A stretch of DNA of 64,000 nt, from contig NC_012029.1 in the NCBI RefSeq assembly GCF_000022205.1, positions 868,001 to 932,000 on the forward strand, given 5' to 3'. The stretch comes from Halorubrum lacusprofundi ATCC 49239 (lineage in GTDB: Archaea > Halobacteriota > Halobacteria > Halobacteriales > Haloferacaceae). Made by a program: the position numbers and the translations under genes. The notes under the pieces were generated by a model, which saw nothing but the letters and a program-made list of their open reading frames with translations, was not told the origin of the DNA and made no database searches. Shown piece by piece: positions 1-8,889 of this stretch. Positions within the stretch are counted from its first letter, which is position 1. Every line of letters starts with the position of its first letter.

Positions 1-985
1 ACGTCGCGAACTCGTCGTCGAAGCGGTCGGTCCCCTCAGGCTCCGGCATCGGGATCAGCGTCTCGTCGGCGACGATCCGGTCGACCGCGGTCTCGATGTC
101 GTGGAACTCCCGCGGAAATCGGACCTTGCCCTCGTCGGTCCGCGCGTTGAGAACGGACTCGAACACGTGGATCCGATTCTCCGTCGCGCCCTCCGCGAGG
201 ACCCGTTCGCCGTCCCATCCCTCGTCGTACAAGTCTGGCGGGAAGAAGGGGGAGTTGACGCCGAGCGCGAGGAGGGGGCCGGCGATCCGGAGGGCGTAGC
301 GGAAGTGCTGCGGCAGGGTGTCGGCCTGCGCAACCTGGTAGTGCGGCTGGATCGAGGTGATGAGACTTTCGGGCATCACCGTATCCGCTGCAAGCGACAC
401 CCCGGGCGCCTTGACAACCGTCCCGCGGTGCTCGTCGCCGCCCGTGTTCGCCATCGCGTGGTACCGGACCGCGTCGCTCATGTTGACGGCGACGGTGACC
501 CCGTCGACGTCGACGCTGTCCGTGAGGTACCCGCGGGCCGTCTCACCAGTCGGCGGGATGGTCCAGAGGGCGTCCGAGACGAGCCGCATTCCCTCGACGC
601 CAGCGGTGTTCTCCGCGGCCTCCAGTCGCGCACGGACCTCTGCGAGCTGCGCCCGGAGGCCGTGATCAGAGAGCGGTTGCGGGCTCGTCGACATCTCGGC
701 GTTGTGGAGCCCGAGCTCCTTCTCGAACCCCATCAGCTCCAGCAGACGGCGGGGGACCCGCATCAGGGCGTACTCGCCCGCTCGTGACTCCTCGCTCCAC
801 CGCCCGTCGGCGACCGCGTAGAACTCGTACTCGAAGCCCACGATCGACTGGTGGTTGTCGAAGGCGCCGTCGCGGAGCCCCTGTTTGACGATCTCCGCCT
901 CCTCCTCGGCGCGAGCGTCGAACTCTTCGGGGTCGACCGCGAGCGCCTCACGGACCCCGTCGGCGAGGACGGACTCGGTGCTCAT
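1..985 (-). CDS. Glutamate-cysteine ligase (GCS2)-like protein, C-terminus outside window
   Basis: The frame is open from an ATG at 985 to the left edge, giving 328 residues with no stop, so the C-terminus is missing. An early GFEYEF motif resembles the acidic metal/ATP-binding start of GCS2-fold carboxylate-amine ligases. A later stretch, SIQPHYQVAQADTLPQHFRY followed by LLALGVNSPFF, matches the family pattern of a substrate-binding segment followed by a conserved N-S-P-F. Members form gamma-glutamyl or similar amide bonds using ATP. The substrate here is not deducible; gamma-glutamylcysteine synthesis is one known haloarchaeal role. It is divergent from the DNA ligase gene, with a 162-bp gap. 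Confidence 0.7.
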   Translation of the reverse strand, partial: MSTESVLADGVREALAVDPEEFDARAEEEAEIVKQGLRDGAFDNHQSIVGFEYEFYAVADGRWSEESRAGEYALMRVPRRLLELMGFEKELGLHNAEMSTSPQPLSDHGLRAQLAEVRARLEAAENTAGVEGMRLVSDALWTIPPTGETARGYLTDSVDVDGVTVAVNMSDAVRYHAMANTGGDEHRGTVVKAPGVSLAADTVMPESLITSIQPHYQVAQADTLPQHFRYALRIAGPLLALGVNSPFFPPDLYDEGWDGERVLAEGATENRIHVFESVLNARTDEGKVRFPREFHDIETAVDRIVADETLIPMPEPEGTDRFDDEFAT

Positions 986-1147
986 GGGACGGTCGACGAC
1001 TCCGGCCGGTAAAAAGGTCTGCGCCCGATCGGCGGCGTGGAAGCGATCGGCACGCGGCGTGGAGGACTACGCGGACGATCGCGATGCATCTGCGCCGAGA
1101 TCGACCCGTATCGGGGCGCTTTTGCCGAGCGATCGCCGATTCCGCGC

Positions 1148-2932
1148 ATGGAGTTCGCAGCGTTCGCCGACCGGGCGGAGGAGCTGGCGGCCGAGCCCGC
1201 CGACATCGGAACGACTCGCCTCGTCACCGACCTACTCGGGGCCGCCGGGGGAACCGACGAAAACGACGACGATCTCGCGACGGTCACCCGGTTCCTGCTC
1301 GGCCGCGTCTTCCCGGCCCACGACACCCGGACGCTTGACGTGGGACCGGCCCTCTGTCGCGAGGCGATCGCCCGCGCCGCCGGGCCGAACGTGACCGCCG
1401 ACGACGTGGAGGACCGACTGGCCGAGGAAGGCGAGATCGGTGCGGTCGCAGCAGGCTTCGAGTTCGGCGGCCAGCGAGGGCTCGCCGCCTTCGGCGAGGG
1501 GCGGGACCGGCTCACCGTCGCCGCGGTCGATGCGGAGCTACGCAGGTTGGCGGCCGCCGCCGGCGACGGTAGCGAGTCCCACAAGCGCGACGCCCTGTTC
1601 GGGCTGTTCAACCGGTGTGAGCCTGCCGAGGCGAAGGTTATCGCCCGGCTCGTGCTCGGCGAGATGCGGCTCGGCGTCGGCGAGGGGGCCGTCCGTGACG
1701 CGATCGCAGAGGCGTTTCTCGCGGGGAACCCGGAAGGCGACGAACGTGACGAGAGCGACACCGACGACGATCCGATTCTCCGCGCCGGCGACGAGGCGGT
1801 CGTAGCCGTCGAGCGCGCGCTTCAGGTGACCAACGACTACGGCCGCGTCGCGGTCCTCGCCCGCGATGAGGGGCTCAACGGGCTGCGCGCTGAGGGGCTG
1901 GCGGTCGGCCGACCGGTACAGGCGATGCTCGCGCAGGCCGGGACGGCGACCGACGCGGTCGAGGCGTTCGGCGAGGTCGCCGTCGAGACCAAGTTCGACG
2001 GTGCGCGGGTGCAGGTCCACTACGTGCCCGAGTCGGCCGCCGAGGGCGACGACGCTGCTGGCGGCACCGAACTCGGCCCGCGGATCTACTCGCGGAACAT
2101 GGACGACGTGACCGACGCCCTCCCGGAGGTCGTCGAGTACGTCGAAGCGCGCGTCTCGGTCCCTGTCATCCTCGACGGGGAAGTTGTGGCGGTCGACGAC
2201 GACGGCGATCCCCTCCCGTTTCAAGAGGTGCTGCGACGCTTCCGGCGAAAACACGACGTTGACCGGATGCGGGAGGAGGTCGGGCTCCGGCTCCACGCGT
2301 TCGACTGCCTCCACGCGGACGGCGAGGACCTGCTCGACGAACCGTTCCGCGCCCGCCACGACCGACTCGCCGAGGTTCTGTCCGACGCGGCCGCGAGCGT
2401 CGAATTCGCGGGCGATCCGGCGGCGATCGAGGCGGCGGAGGCGGCCGCGCTCGGCGCGGGCCACGAGGGCGTGATGCTGAAGAATCCCGAGGCGGCGTAC
2501 ACTCCGGGTAACCGCGGTCGCGACTGGCTGAAGCGCAAGCCCGACGTGGAGACGCTCGACGCGGTCGTGGTCGGCGCGGAGTGGGGCGAGGGGCGCCGAG
2601 CGGAGCTGTTCGGGACGTTCCTGCTCGGCGTGCGGGCGGGAGACGACGAACTCGCCACAATCGGCAAGGTCGCGACCGGACTCACCGACGAGGAGCTCGC
2701 CGACCTCACCGAGCGGCTGGAGCCCCACGTGGTGAGTGAGGACGGAACCGAGATCGAAATCCGCCCTGAGGTCGTCCTCGAAGTCGGGTACGAGGAGATC
2801 CAGACCTCGCCGACCTACTCGTCGGGCTACGCCCTTCGATTCCCGCGGTTCGTCGGCGTGCGCGACGACAAGTCGGTCGATGACGCCGACTCATTGGAGC
2901 GCGTCGTGCGCCTCGCCGGGGATGAGAAGTGA
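1148..2932 (+). CDS. lig: ATP-dependent DNA ligase
   Basis: 594 residues, the usual size of archaeal replicative ligases. The N-terminal DNA-binding domain occupies about residues 1-240. The adenylation domain contains the KFDG motif, whose Lys282 is the predicted nucleotide acceptor. A late LKRKPD (lysine near 462) fits motif V, and an OB-fold domain follows. It seals nicks with ATP, including Okazaki fragment joining. The ATG at 1148 (MEFAAFADRAEE) is preferred over the upstream in-frame start at 1037 because homologs start with this helical domain and the extra 37 residues are Arg-rich and unlike a haloarchaeal protein. The next gene follows after 49 bp on the same strand. Confidence 0.95.
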   Translation: MEFAAFADRAEELAAEPADIGTTRLVTDLLGAAGGTDENDDDLATVTRFLLGRVFPAHDTRTLDVGPALCREAIARAAGPNVTADDVEDRLAEEGEIGAVAAGFEFGGQRGLAAFGEGRDRLTVAAVDAELRRLAAAAGDGSESHKRDALFGLFNRCEPAEAKVIARLVLGEMRLGVGEGAVRDAIAEAFLAGNPEGDERDESDTDDDPILRAGDEAVVAVERALQVTNDYGRVAVLARDEGLNGLRAEGLAVGRPVQAMLAQAGTATDAVEAFGEVAVETKFDGARVQVHYVPESAAEGDDAAGGTELGPRIYSRNMDDVTDALPEVVEYVEARVSVPVILDGEVVAVDDDGDPLPFQEVLRRFRRKHDVDRMREEVGLRLHAFDCLHADGEDLLDEPFRARHDRLAEVLSDAAASVEFAGDPAAIEAAEAAALGAGHEGVMLKNPEAAYTPGNRGRDWLKRKPDVETLDAVVVGAEWGEGRRAELFGTFLLGVRAGDDELATIGKVATGLTDEELADLTERLEPHVVSEDGTEIEIRPEVVLEVGYEEIQTSPTYSSGYALRFPRFVGVRDDKSVDDADSLERVVRLAGDEK

Positions 2933-2981
2933 CACAGAGCCGATAGCCACCCTCAAGAATATCGCGGCCGAATATCTGTGC

Positions 2982-3716
2982 ATGACGGTTCGATACGATG
3001 ACTTTTCGGTGGAGTGGCTCGGCTACGCGACGGCGCGACTGGAGCCCGAGGGCGGCCCCGTCGCCTACACTGACCCGGGTCGATACGGCGTCCTCGACGA
3101 CTACTGGGCGCGGGACGGCGACATCGTCGTCGTCACCCACGACCATCACTACGACCCCGACGGCATCCGATCGGTCGCGCGCGAGGATGCGACGCTCGTG
3201 ATCTACGACGCGGTCGACTCCGCGGGGATCGACCGCGACGTGGAGTCGATCGACTCGCTCGCCGACGACTACGACGTGATCCGAGTTGACGACGAGGCGC
3301 GCGTCGACGTGGCGACCCCGGCCGGCGAGGTCGCCGTCTGGTCGGTCGCCGCGTACAACGACCCCGAGGGGCCCAACGCCGGGCCGGACGGCTCGGTGAT
3401 CCACCCGCCGGGGTTCGGCTGCGGATTCCTGCTCGGGCTCGGCGACCGCACCGTCTTCTGGCCCGGTGACTCCGACGCGTTCGACGGGTTCGCGGAGCTC
3501 GACGTGTCGATCTTCCTCGCGAACATCGGCGGCGGTGGGCTTGTTTCTGACCGCCACGCCGCCGCAGAACTGGCCGAGGCGATGGACCCCGACCTCGTCG
3601 TCCCGATCCACTACGACACCTTTGAGCAGTTGGAAGCCGACGGCGAGGCGTTCGCGGGCGACGTGGCCGCCCGCTCGATCCCGGTCGCGCTCGACGCGCG
3701 CTCGGCGAATCAGTAG
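2982..3716 (+). CDS. MBL-fold metal-dependent hydrolase (UlaG-like)
   Basis: 244 residues. The beta-lactamase fold is indicated by the early WLGYATARLE, the metal-binding THDHHYDPD near residue 50, a central FWPGDSD aspartate motif and a late PIHYDTF histidine. This order matches UlaG/RomA-like hydrolases, which use one or two metal ions to hydrolyse ester or amide bonds. The substrate is unknown. The ATG at 2982 is chosen because the longer frame back to 2736 lies wholly inside the DNA ligase gene. Co-transcription with the ligase is possible (49-bp gap), but a functional link is not evident. Confidence 0.85.
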   Translation: MTVRYDDFSVEWLGYATARLEPEGGPVAYTDPGRYGVLDDYWARDGDIVVVTHDHHYDPDGIRSVAREDATLVIYDAVDSAGIDRDVESIDSLADDYDVIRVDDEARVDVATPAGEVAVWSVAAYNDPEGPNAGPDGSVIHPPGFGCGFLLGLGDRTVFWPGDSDAFDGFAELDVSIFLANIGGGGLVSDRHAAAELAEAMDPDLVVPIHYDTFEQLEADGEAFAGDVAARSIPVALDARSANQ

Positions 3717-3769
3717 CGCCGCGAGAGGAGACCGTGTCGGCGACGACCCTCGCAGGGGGTACAGCTCGT

Positions 3770-4927
3770 CTACTGTCGTCGCGCGATCAGCGCCGCCGCG
3801 AGTGCCGCGATTAGGGCGGTGACGACGCCGAATCCGGGCGCTTGGCTCTCCGAGCCGTCTTCGCCGTCGCTCGTTCCGTCTTCACCGTCGCTCGTCCCGT
3901 TCTCGCCGTCGTTCGTCCCGTTCTCGCCGTCCGTCGTGTCCTCACCGTCGGCCGCCTCTTCATCTTCCGTCTGCAGCTCCTCGACCGCGGTCGCGAGCGT
4001 CTCCGTCGACTCGATCACACTGCGCGGCGCCGGCTGGTTGAGGTAGTTCACGTTCATCACGACGTAGTTGCCCTCGACCCCGGCGGTCGTACTGGCGTAC
4101 GGCTCCTCGTCGAGGATTGACGCCTCGGGGTCGGTGACGAGGATCAACTTGGGATCGGTCTGGAGGATGATCTCGTTCGAGAGCTGGGGGTAGCCGTCGC
4201 CTTCCGCGGCCGCGACGTTGTCGGTCCCGCCGATCTGCATGATCTCGTTAATGAACGTGTTCCCGCCCGCGACGAACCCGTCACCGAGCGGGTACAGGGC
4301 AGCGGGTCGGTCGAGGTCGGCGGTGCGGTTCTCGGCATCCGTGACGGCCTGATTCATTTCCTCGTTCGTTTCGGCGGCGGCCTCGCAGTTACCGACGAGA
4401 CGGCCGGTGATCTCCGTCTTTTCAGCGATGTCTTCGACCGAGGTCGCCGCAGGGAAGTGGTAGACGGTGAGGCCCTGTTCGCGGAGCGCCTCGACCTGTC
4501 CCGCCGACGCGTTCGGTGCGAGCACGAGATCCGGATCGGTGTCCACGACGCGCTCGACACTGACGCCGAACCCCTCGGCGGAGACGTCCGTCTTCTCGCC
4601 TGCGCCGTCGAGGTACGCGGCGTACTGCGTCACACCGACGACCCGGTCTCTCGCGCCGATCTCCCAGAGTGTCTGGGCGGCCGACGGATTGATCGTCGTG
4701 ATCCGCTCGGGCCGCTCGTCAAGTGTGATCGTCGTTCCCGTGGCGTCGGTCATTTCGACCGGGAATCCACACGCGTCGTCCGTCTGGTGGACGCTCGGAC
4801 CGCCGGTCGGGTTCTCAATCGTCGACGACTCCATCGTCGGCTGTGCGCCTGCGGCCGGGCCCGCGACGCCGCCCACGAGGGCGGTCGTCACGAGCAAGGC
4901 CATCGCGATGACGTACCTGTTTCGCAT
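3770..4927 (-). CDS. btuF: Cobalamin-type ABC importer substrate-binding protein with PGF-CTERM anchor
   Basis: 385 residues. A signal peptide (residues 1-28, ending AAG) is followed by a class III periplasmic-binding domain: ITLDERPERITTINPSAAQT near the start of the domain, DPDLVLAPN in the middle. After residue 330 comes a low-complexity linker of repeated DGENGTNDGENGTSDGED units with many N-x-T sequons. The protein ends in PGFGVVTALIAALAAAL plus arginines, a PGF-CTERM signal processed by archaeosortase A. It should capture the ligand at the cell surface and deliver it to the divergent BtuC/BtuD. Cobalamin is the best guess from the haloarchaeal family; haem or iron-siderophore cannot be excluded by sequence alone. 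Confidence 0.88.
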   Translation of the reverse strand: MRNRYVIAMALLVTTALVGGVAGPAAGAQPTMESSTIENPTGGPSVHQTDDACGFPVEMTDATGTTITLDERPERITTINPSAAQTLWEIGARDRVVGVTQYAAYLDGAGEKTDVSAEGFGVSVERVVDTDPDLVLAPNASAGQVEALREQGLTVYHFPAATSVEDIAEKTEITGRLVGNCEAAAETNEEMNQAVTDAENRTADLDRPAALYPLGDGFVAGGNTFINEIMQIGGTDNVAAAEGDGYPQLSNEIILQTDPKLILVTDPEASILDEEPYASTTAGVEGNYVVMNVNYLNQPAPRSVIESTETLATAVEELQTEDEEAADGEDTTDGENGTNDGENGTSDGEDGTSDGEDGSESQAPGFGVVTALIAALAAALIARRQ

Positions 4928-4989
4928 CGCATCGACGACGACGCTCGTCCAATAAGTATTTACCTACTACAAGTTTTGTTGGAGAACGA
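4928..4989. promoter_or_regulatory. Divergent btuF / btuC promoter region
   Basis: This 62-bp AT-rich gap separates two divergent start codons. AATAAGTATTTACC around 4951-4964 supplies TATA-like sequence in both directions, about 25-35 bp from each ATG. That spacing suggests leaderless or short-leader transcripts and shared regulation of the importer. No B12 riboswitch fold is visible, and there is no room for one. Confidence 0.55.
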
Positions 4990-6132
4990 ATGAGTGCCTG
5001 GGGACGGTCGGTCGGGTGGTCCGCAGCGTTAGCGGCGGCGCTGGCCGTCGTGGTAGTCGTAAGCGCCGCGATCGGTCCCGTCCGGATTCCGCCCGCTGAG
5101 GTGGTGATGGCGGTGTTAAACGCGCTTGTTGTTCCCGTCGGAGTCGAGACGACCTCGCATGGTGTCGGACTTCTCACACTTCCGAGCATCGACCTCGCGT
5201 ACCGGTCGCCGTTCGCCTTTCCCGTCAACGACGTGCACCAGCGGATCGTCGTCGGCGTCCGGCTCCCGCGGATCCTCATGGCCGCACTCGTGGGATTCGC
5301 GCTCGCGGCCGCCGGCACGGTGATGCAGGGGTTCTTCCGCAACCCGATGGCGGACCCGTCGATCATCGGTGTGTCCTCGGGCGCGGCGGTCGGCGCCGTC
5401 ACATTCATCGTCTTCCCCGTCGCGCTGTCGACGACCCTGACGCTCCCGGTCGTCGGCGCGGTCGACATAGCGCTCTCGTACGGTGCCGGCGTCAGCCTCT
5501 TCGCGTTCGTCGGGGCGCTCGTCGCCGCCTTCGGCGTGTACGCCATCGCGACCCGGCACGGTCGGACGCCGGTCGCGACCCTGCTCCTCGCCGGCGTCGC
5601 CGTCCAGACGTTTCTCGGCGCGGTCATCTCGTACCTCCAGCTGCAGGCCGGCGAGTCGCTCCGCCGGATCGTCGCGTGGCTGATGGGCCATCTCTCCGGG
5701 GCCGCGTGGAGTGATGTCGCCGTCACCGCGGTCGTCGTGCCGCCGCTTTTCGGCGTCCTGTTGGTGTACGCTCGCGACCTCAACGTCATGCTTCTCGGCG
5801 AGGAGGAGGCCCAGGGGCTCGGTATCGCGGTCGAGCGCACGAAGCGAATCCTGCTCGGGGCCTCGGCGCTGATCACGGCTGCGGGCGTCGCCTTCGCCGG
5901 GGTCATCGGCTTCGTCGGGCTGATCGTCCCGCACATGCTCCGGCTGGTCGTCGGCCCCGATCACCGCGTCCTACTCCCGAGCGCCGCGCTCGCGGGCGGG
6001 TCGTTCCTCGTCGCCGCCGACACGCTCGCGCGGTCTGGAAGCACGGAGTTACCGGTCGGAATCGTCACCGCGGCCGTAGGCGCGCCTTTCTTCATCTACC
6101 TGCTCGTGACCCGGGAGGTGCACGAGCTGTGA
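4990..6132 (+). CDS. btuC: Cobalamin-type ABC importer permease (FecCD family)
   Basis: 380 residues with about ten hydrophobic helices, typical of BtuC/FecCD permeases. RLPRILMAALVGFALAAAG followed by MQGFFRNPMADPSIIGVSSG is the classical family signature. FAGVIGFVGLIVPHMLRLVV near the C-terminus is the second hallmark, including the coupling region that contacts the ATPase. The protein forms the membrane channel of the importer. Its TGA overlaps the GTG start of the ATPase gene (GTGA), indicating translational coupling. The binding protein is encoded divergently 62 bp upstream. Confidence 0.93.
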   Translation: MSAWGRSVGWSAALAAALAVVVVVSAAIGPVRIPPAEVVMAVLNALVVPVGVETTSHGVGLLTLPSIDLAYRSPFAFPVNDVHQRIVVGVRLPRILMAALVGFALAAAGTVMQGFFRNPMADPSIIGVSSGAAVGAVTFIVFPVALSTTLTLPVVGAVDIALSYGAGVSLFAFVGALVAAFGVYAIATRHGRTPVATLLLAGVAVQTFLGAVISYLQLQAGESLRRIVAWLMGHLSGAAWSDVAVTAVVVPPLFGVLLVYARDLNVMLLGEEEAQGLGIAVERTKRILLGASALITAAGVAFAGVIGFVGLIVPHMLRLVVGPDHRVLLPSAALAGGSFLVAADTLARSGSTELPVGIVTAAVGAPFFIYLLVTREVHEL

Positions 6133-7403
6133 CCGCTGAACAGTCTCCCGCCGGCGACACCGATCCGTCGCCGGTCGCCGCCGAGATCCCCCCGATCGAG
6201 GTCAGCGACCTGTCGGTCTCTTTCGGTGACGTACCGGTCGTCTCGGGGGTCGATCTTCGGGTCGAGCGCGGGTCGATCGTGGGGCTCGTCGGCCCGAACG
6301 GTGCGGGGAAGACGACCGTCCTCCGGGCGATCAAGGGGACGCTCTCGCCCGGCGCCGGCGAGGTCCTGCTCGACGGTGACCCCGCCGAGTCGCTGTCCGC
6401 GCGCGAGGCCGGACGGCGGGTCGCCAGCGTCCCGCAGGAGACGAGTCTCGCGTTCGACTTCCGGGTGCGGCAGATCGTCGAGATGGGACGGACGCCGCAC
6501 CTCGGGCGGTTCGACGGCCACGGCCCCGACGACGAGCGTGCGGTCCGCGAGGCCATGGACGCCGGGGGCGTCGCGCGCTTCGCCGACCGAGCGATCACCG
6601 AGGTCTCCGGGGGCGAGCGCCAGCGGGTCCTGCTGGCCCGGGCGCTGGCACAGGAAACCCCGTCGTTGCTGCTTGACGAGCCAACGGCCAGCCTCGACGT
6701 GAATCACGCGGTCCGGACCCTCGAACTCGTCAGGCGGCTCGTCGACGACGGGCGCGCCGCGCTCGCGGCGATCCACGACCTCGACATGGCCGCGCGGTAC
6801 TGCGACGAGATTGTCGTCCTCGCGAACGGCGGCGTCCGGGCCGCCGGCCCGCCCGAGGATGTGTTGACGGCGGGGACGCTCCGGGACGCGTTCGACGCCG
6901 AGGCGTTCGTCGGCGAGAATCCGGCGACGGGATCGCCGACGGTCACCGCGTTCGACGGGGGCGGCGGGGGCGACTCGGCCGACTCGGCCGAACTGGCAGA
7001 GTTGCTCCGGATCCACGTCGTCGGGAGCGGTCAACCAGCAGGGCGGGCCGTCGCGCGACTGGCCGCGGCGGGTCACGCCGTCTCCGTCGGCGTCATTCCC
7101 GAGGGCGACGCGGCCGCTGGGATCGCTGCCGACGCGGATGCGCAGATCGTGACGGCGCCTCCGTTCGCGGCGGTCCCGCCCGAACGGCGGGCCGAGGCGG
7201 TCGTCTTCGCGCGGGAGGCCGACGTGACGGTCGCGGTCGGGGAGGCGGGGAAAGCGGGATCAGAAGCAGGCGGCGAAACCGCAGCGAACGCAGCGGTATT
7301 GACCGCAAGCGACCGAATCGCACACGTGGACGACACATTTGACGACGGCGAACTGCTCGACGCGGTACGCGGGAGAACTGCGGACACCGCGCCGGACCGA
7401 TAA
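6129..7403 (+). CDS. btuD: Cobalamin-type ABC importer ATPase with C-terminal extension
   Basis: 424 residues, GTG start overlapping the btuC stop. The ATPase domain covers about residues 18-265: Walker A GPNGAGKTTVLRA, signature SGGERQRVLLARAL, Walker B SLLLDEPTASLD and a switch histidine in AAIHDLDMAARY. Residues 290-424 form an additional alpha/beta domain starting LLRIHVVGSGQPAGRAVARL, which looks Rossmann-like and is absent from short bacterial BtuD proteins. Longer BtuD proteins are known in haloarchaea. The role of the extension is not clear; ligand sensing or regulation is a guess. Confidence 0.92.
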   Translation: MTAEQSPAGDTDPSPVAAEIPPIEVSDLSVSFGDVPVVSGVDLRVERGSIVGLVGPNGAGKTTVLRAIKGTLSPGAGEVLLDGDPAESLSAREAGRRVASVPQETSLAFDFRVRQIVEMGRTPHLGRFDGHGPDDERAVREAMDAGGVARFADRAITEVSGGERQRVLLARALAQETPSLLLDEPTASLDVNHAVRTLELVRRLVDDGRAALAAIHDLDMAARYCDEIVVLANGGVRAAGPPEDVLTAGTLRDAFDAEAFVGENPATGSPTVTAFDGGGGGDSADSAELAELLRIHVVGSGQPAGRAVARLAAAGHAVSVGVIPEGDAAAGIAADADAQIVTAPPFAAVPPERRAEAVVFAREADVTVAVGEAGKAGSEAGGETAANAAVLTASDRIAHVDDTFDDGELLDAVRGRTADTAPDR

Positions 7404-7451
7404 GACCGGGTGAAACGGCACCGTCGCTAACGGGTGTGAAAACGGGTATGA

Positions 7452-7755
7452 ATGGCGGACAAGCGGGGTGGCCCGGCGTTCCGACGTGGGGTATCCCGGT
7501 TGCCTTCTCCACCCCGCGACCCGACGAGCGACGGGCGTCCGGCGGTGGGCTGCTCGCTTCCGCGCCTGACCCAGTGTCGCCGACGAACCGCGACGGACCG
7601 CTCCTGCGAGCGGGCGTCGCGGACCGCTGTCCCCGGCGGACGAGGCTTCCACGTTGGCTCTCGGGGCCCGCGCCGGTCAGACCGGACGCGCCCGCTGTTC
7701 GGTCCCCGCTAAAGACTACCTCACGGGTGACGAGCGGGGCCTAACCGCCCGACCT
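7452..7755 (-). ncRNA. ffs: Archaeal signal recognition particle (7S) RNA
   Basis: On the minus strand, positions 7572-7548 read as the SRP helix 8 signature: GTCAGG, a GGAAG tetraloop region and AGCAGCC. This is the most conserved part of SRP RNA and binds SRP54. The flanking sequence is GC-rich, has no convincing ORF and is about 300 nt long, matching archaeal 7S RNA. GGCGG near 7750 can pair with CCGCC near 7456 to close helix 1, as expected for the archaeal form. The ends are estimated from this pairing and from the upstream TATA-like element, with about 5-15 nt uncertainty. The RNA is the scaffold for co-translational membrane targeting. Confidence 0.88.
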
Positions 7756-7781
7756 AGTCCACTTCGAAGTATACGGCTCCA

Positions 7782-7788
7782 CCTTAAG
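7782..7788 (-). promoter_or_regulatory. Box A (TATA-like) of the SRP RNA gene
   Basis: CTTAAGG on the minus strand lies about 27 nt before the estimated 5' end of the SRP RNA, the normal archaeal box A distance. No other AT-rich element is close by. Confidence 0.45.
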
Positions 7789-7831
7789 GGCCTTTCGTTC
7801 GCCGGATATCTGGTCGCGTCGTGAGCCGACG

Positions 7832-8245
7832 CTATGCCAGCAGCTCTCGGGCGTACGCGGCGGCGGCGACCGGTATCAACACGGAGAGCGCGACGACGAC
7901 GCGTGCGTGCCACACCAGCCAGAGGTTGTCGCGGAACATCGGACTCGGCTCGATCGCCGTCGCCCACGCCGCCGCGCTCAGGGTCGTCGCAACGCCGAGG
8001 ACGACCGCGGCGCCGGCGAGGGTTCCGGGGTCGAGGTTACCGCGCTCGACAGAGGCGACGACGACGACGCTGAGCAGCGCGAATAGGGCGATTCCGGCGC
8101 CACCGACGACTCCCGACGCGTAGTAGTCGGCGAGCTGCGACGCGTACGATCCCCCCGACAGGACCGCGTACGGTGCGGCGAGCGCGAGCACGGTGACGAC
8201 GCCGGCGGCGATCCCCACTCGACGCGAGATGTCGCGGAGCTCCAT
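7832..8245 (-). CDS. Four-helix membrane protein, haloarchaeal, unknown function
   Basis: 137 residues with a basic N-terminus (MELRDISRRVG) and four hydrophobic segments at about 11-31, 45-66, 73-95 and 108-132. No catalytic motif is visible. The ATG at 8245 is chosen because the frame upstream of it (to 8710) only mirrors the acidic gene on the other strand, while translation from 8245 gives a clean membrane protein. It stands alone, 76 bp beyond the 5' end of the SRP RNA. It belongs to the many conserved small haloarchaeal membrane proteins; I do not recognise a function. Confidence 0.7.
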   Translation of the reverse strand: MELRDISRRVGIAAGVVTVLALAAPYAVLSGGSYASQLADYYASGVVGGAGIALFALLSVVVVASVERGNLDPGTLAGAAVVLGVATTLSAAAWATAIEPSPMFRDNLWLVWHARVVVALSVLIPVAAAAYARELLA

Positions 8246-8401
8246 GTCCGAGGTTGGGTGGGGGACAGCGGTAAAAGGACCGGATTGGGGCGGGGTGTCT
8301 TCGCGAGGCGCTCTGTTCTCGAGGCGTCTGTCGCCGCGCCACCCCTCCTCGCGCCGACGCGCTCCCGTACCGTTTTGAGTCACCGGTGCGGAGGGGAACG
8401 C

Positions 8402-8860
8402 ATGAGCCTCGACGTCGATTCGCCGGAGCCGCCCGAACTCGCCGCCGTCGACCCGAACGAGTACGAGGACGCGGAGGTCGCTGGCGGCGAGTACCGCCGC
8501 GACGATCTGGAGGCGCTCCTCCACGAAGGCGCGTGGGAGGACGCGTTCTCCGAGTGGTCCGACACCACCGACATGGACGAGGAGGACTGGGCGATCGCCG
8601 TCGACCTCGGACTCGTCTCCCGATTCGACTTCTTCTGGGACGACTTCGCCGACCGCGTCGGCTACCACGCTCCCGGGCTCCCCGAAGACTGGAAGGAGCG
8701 CGACCTCCACCCAGATCTCGACTCGTGGGGGACCGTCTCCGCGATTAACGCGGGACTTACGGAGCTCGGGCAGATCGTTTGCGAGACGCTCAAAGAGGAG
8801 TACATCGACTGGGAGGCCGACTTCGAAGCGCCCGACGACCTGCCCGACTTCGAGGAGTAG
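8402..8860 (+). CDS. Conserved acidic haloarchaeal protein, unknown function
   Basis: 152 residues, very rich in Asp and Glu, with several aromatic-acid clusters (DFFWDDFADRVGYHAPGLP, EEYIDWEADFE). No signal peptide or membrane helix is present, so it is cytoplasmic. The ATG at 8402 begins MSLDVDSPEPPEL; the longer frame to 8258 has a basic, low-quality N-terminus and is rejected. Composition and codon use match the core genome. Neighbours face the other way, so there is no operon clue. I do not recognise a domain. Confidence 0.75.
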   Translation: MSLDVDSPEPPELAAVDPNEYEDAEVAGGEYRRDDLEALLHEGAWEDAFSEWSDTTDMDEEDWAIAVDLGLVSRFDFFWDDFADRVGYHAPGLPEDWKERDLHPDLDSWGTVSAINAGLTELGQIVCETLKEEYIDWEADFEAPDDLPDFEE

Positions 8861-8889
8861 CGCGCGGCGCTCCCGGGTGATTCAGCCGG

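Noticed and set aside
1037-1147. N-terminal extension of DNA ligase
   Set aside because: Basic, low-quality sequence; the ATG at 1148 matches the family start.
4928-4989. Cobalamin riboswitch upstream of btuC or btuF
   Set aside because: The gap is only 62 bp and lacks B12-box sequence.
7260-7652. A 130-codon minus-strand frame over the btuD end and SRP RNA region
   Set aside because: Arg-rich composition, overlap with the SRP helix 8 signature and with btuD; the RNA gene explains the sequence.
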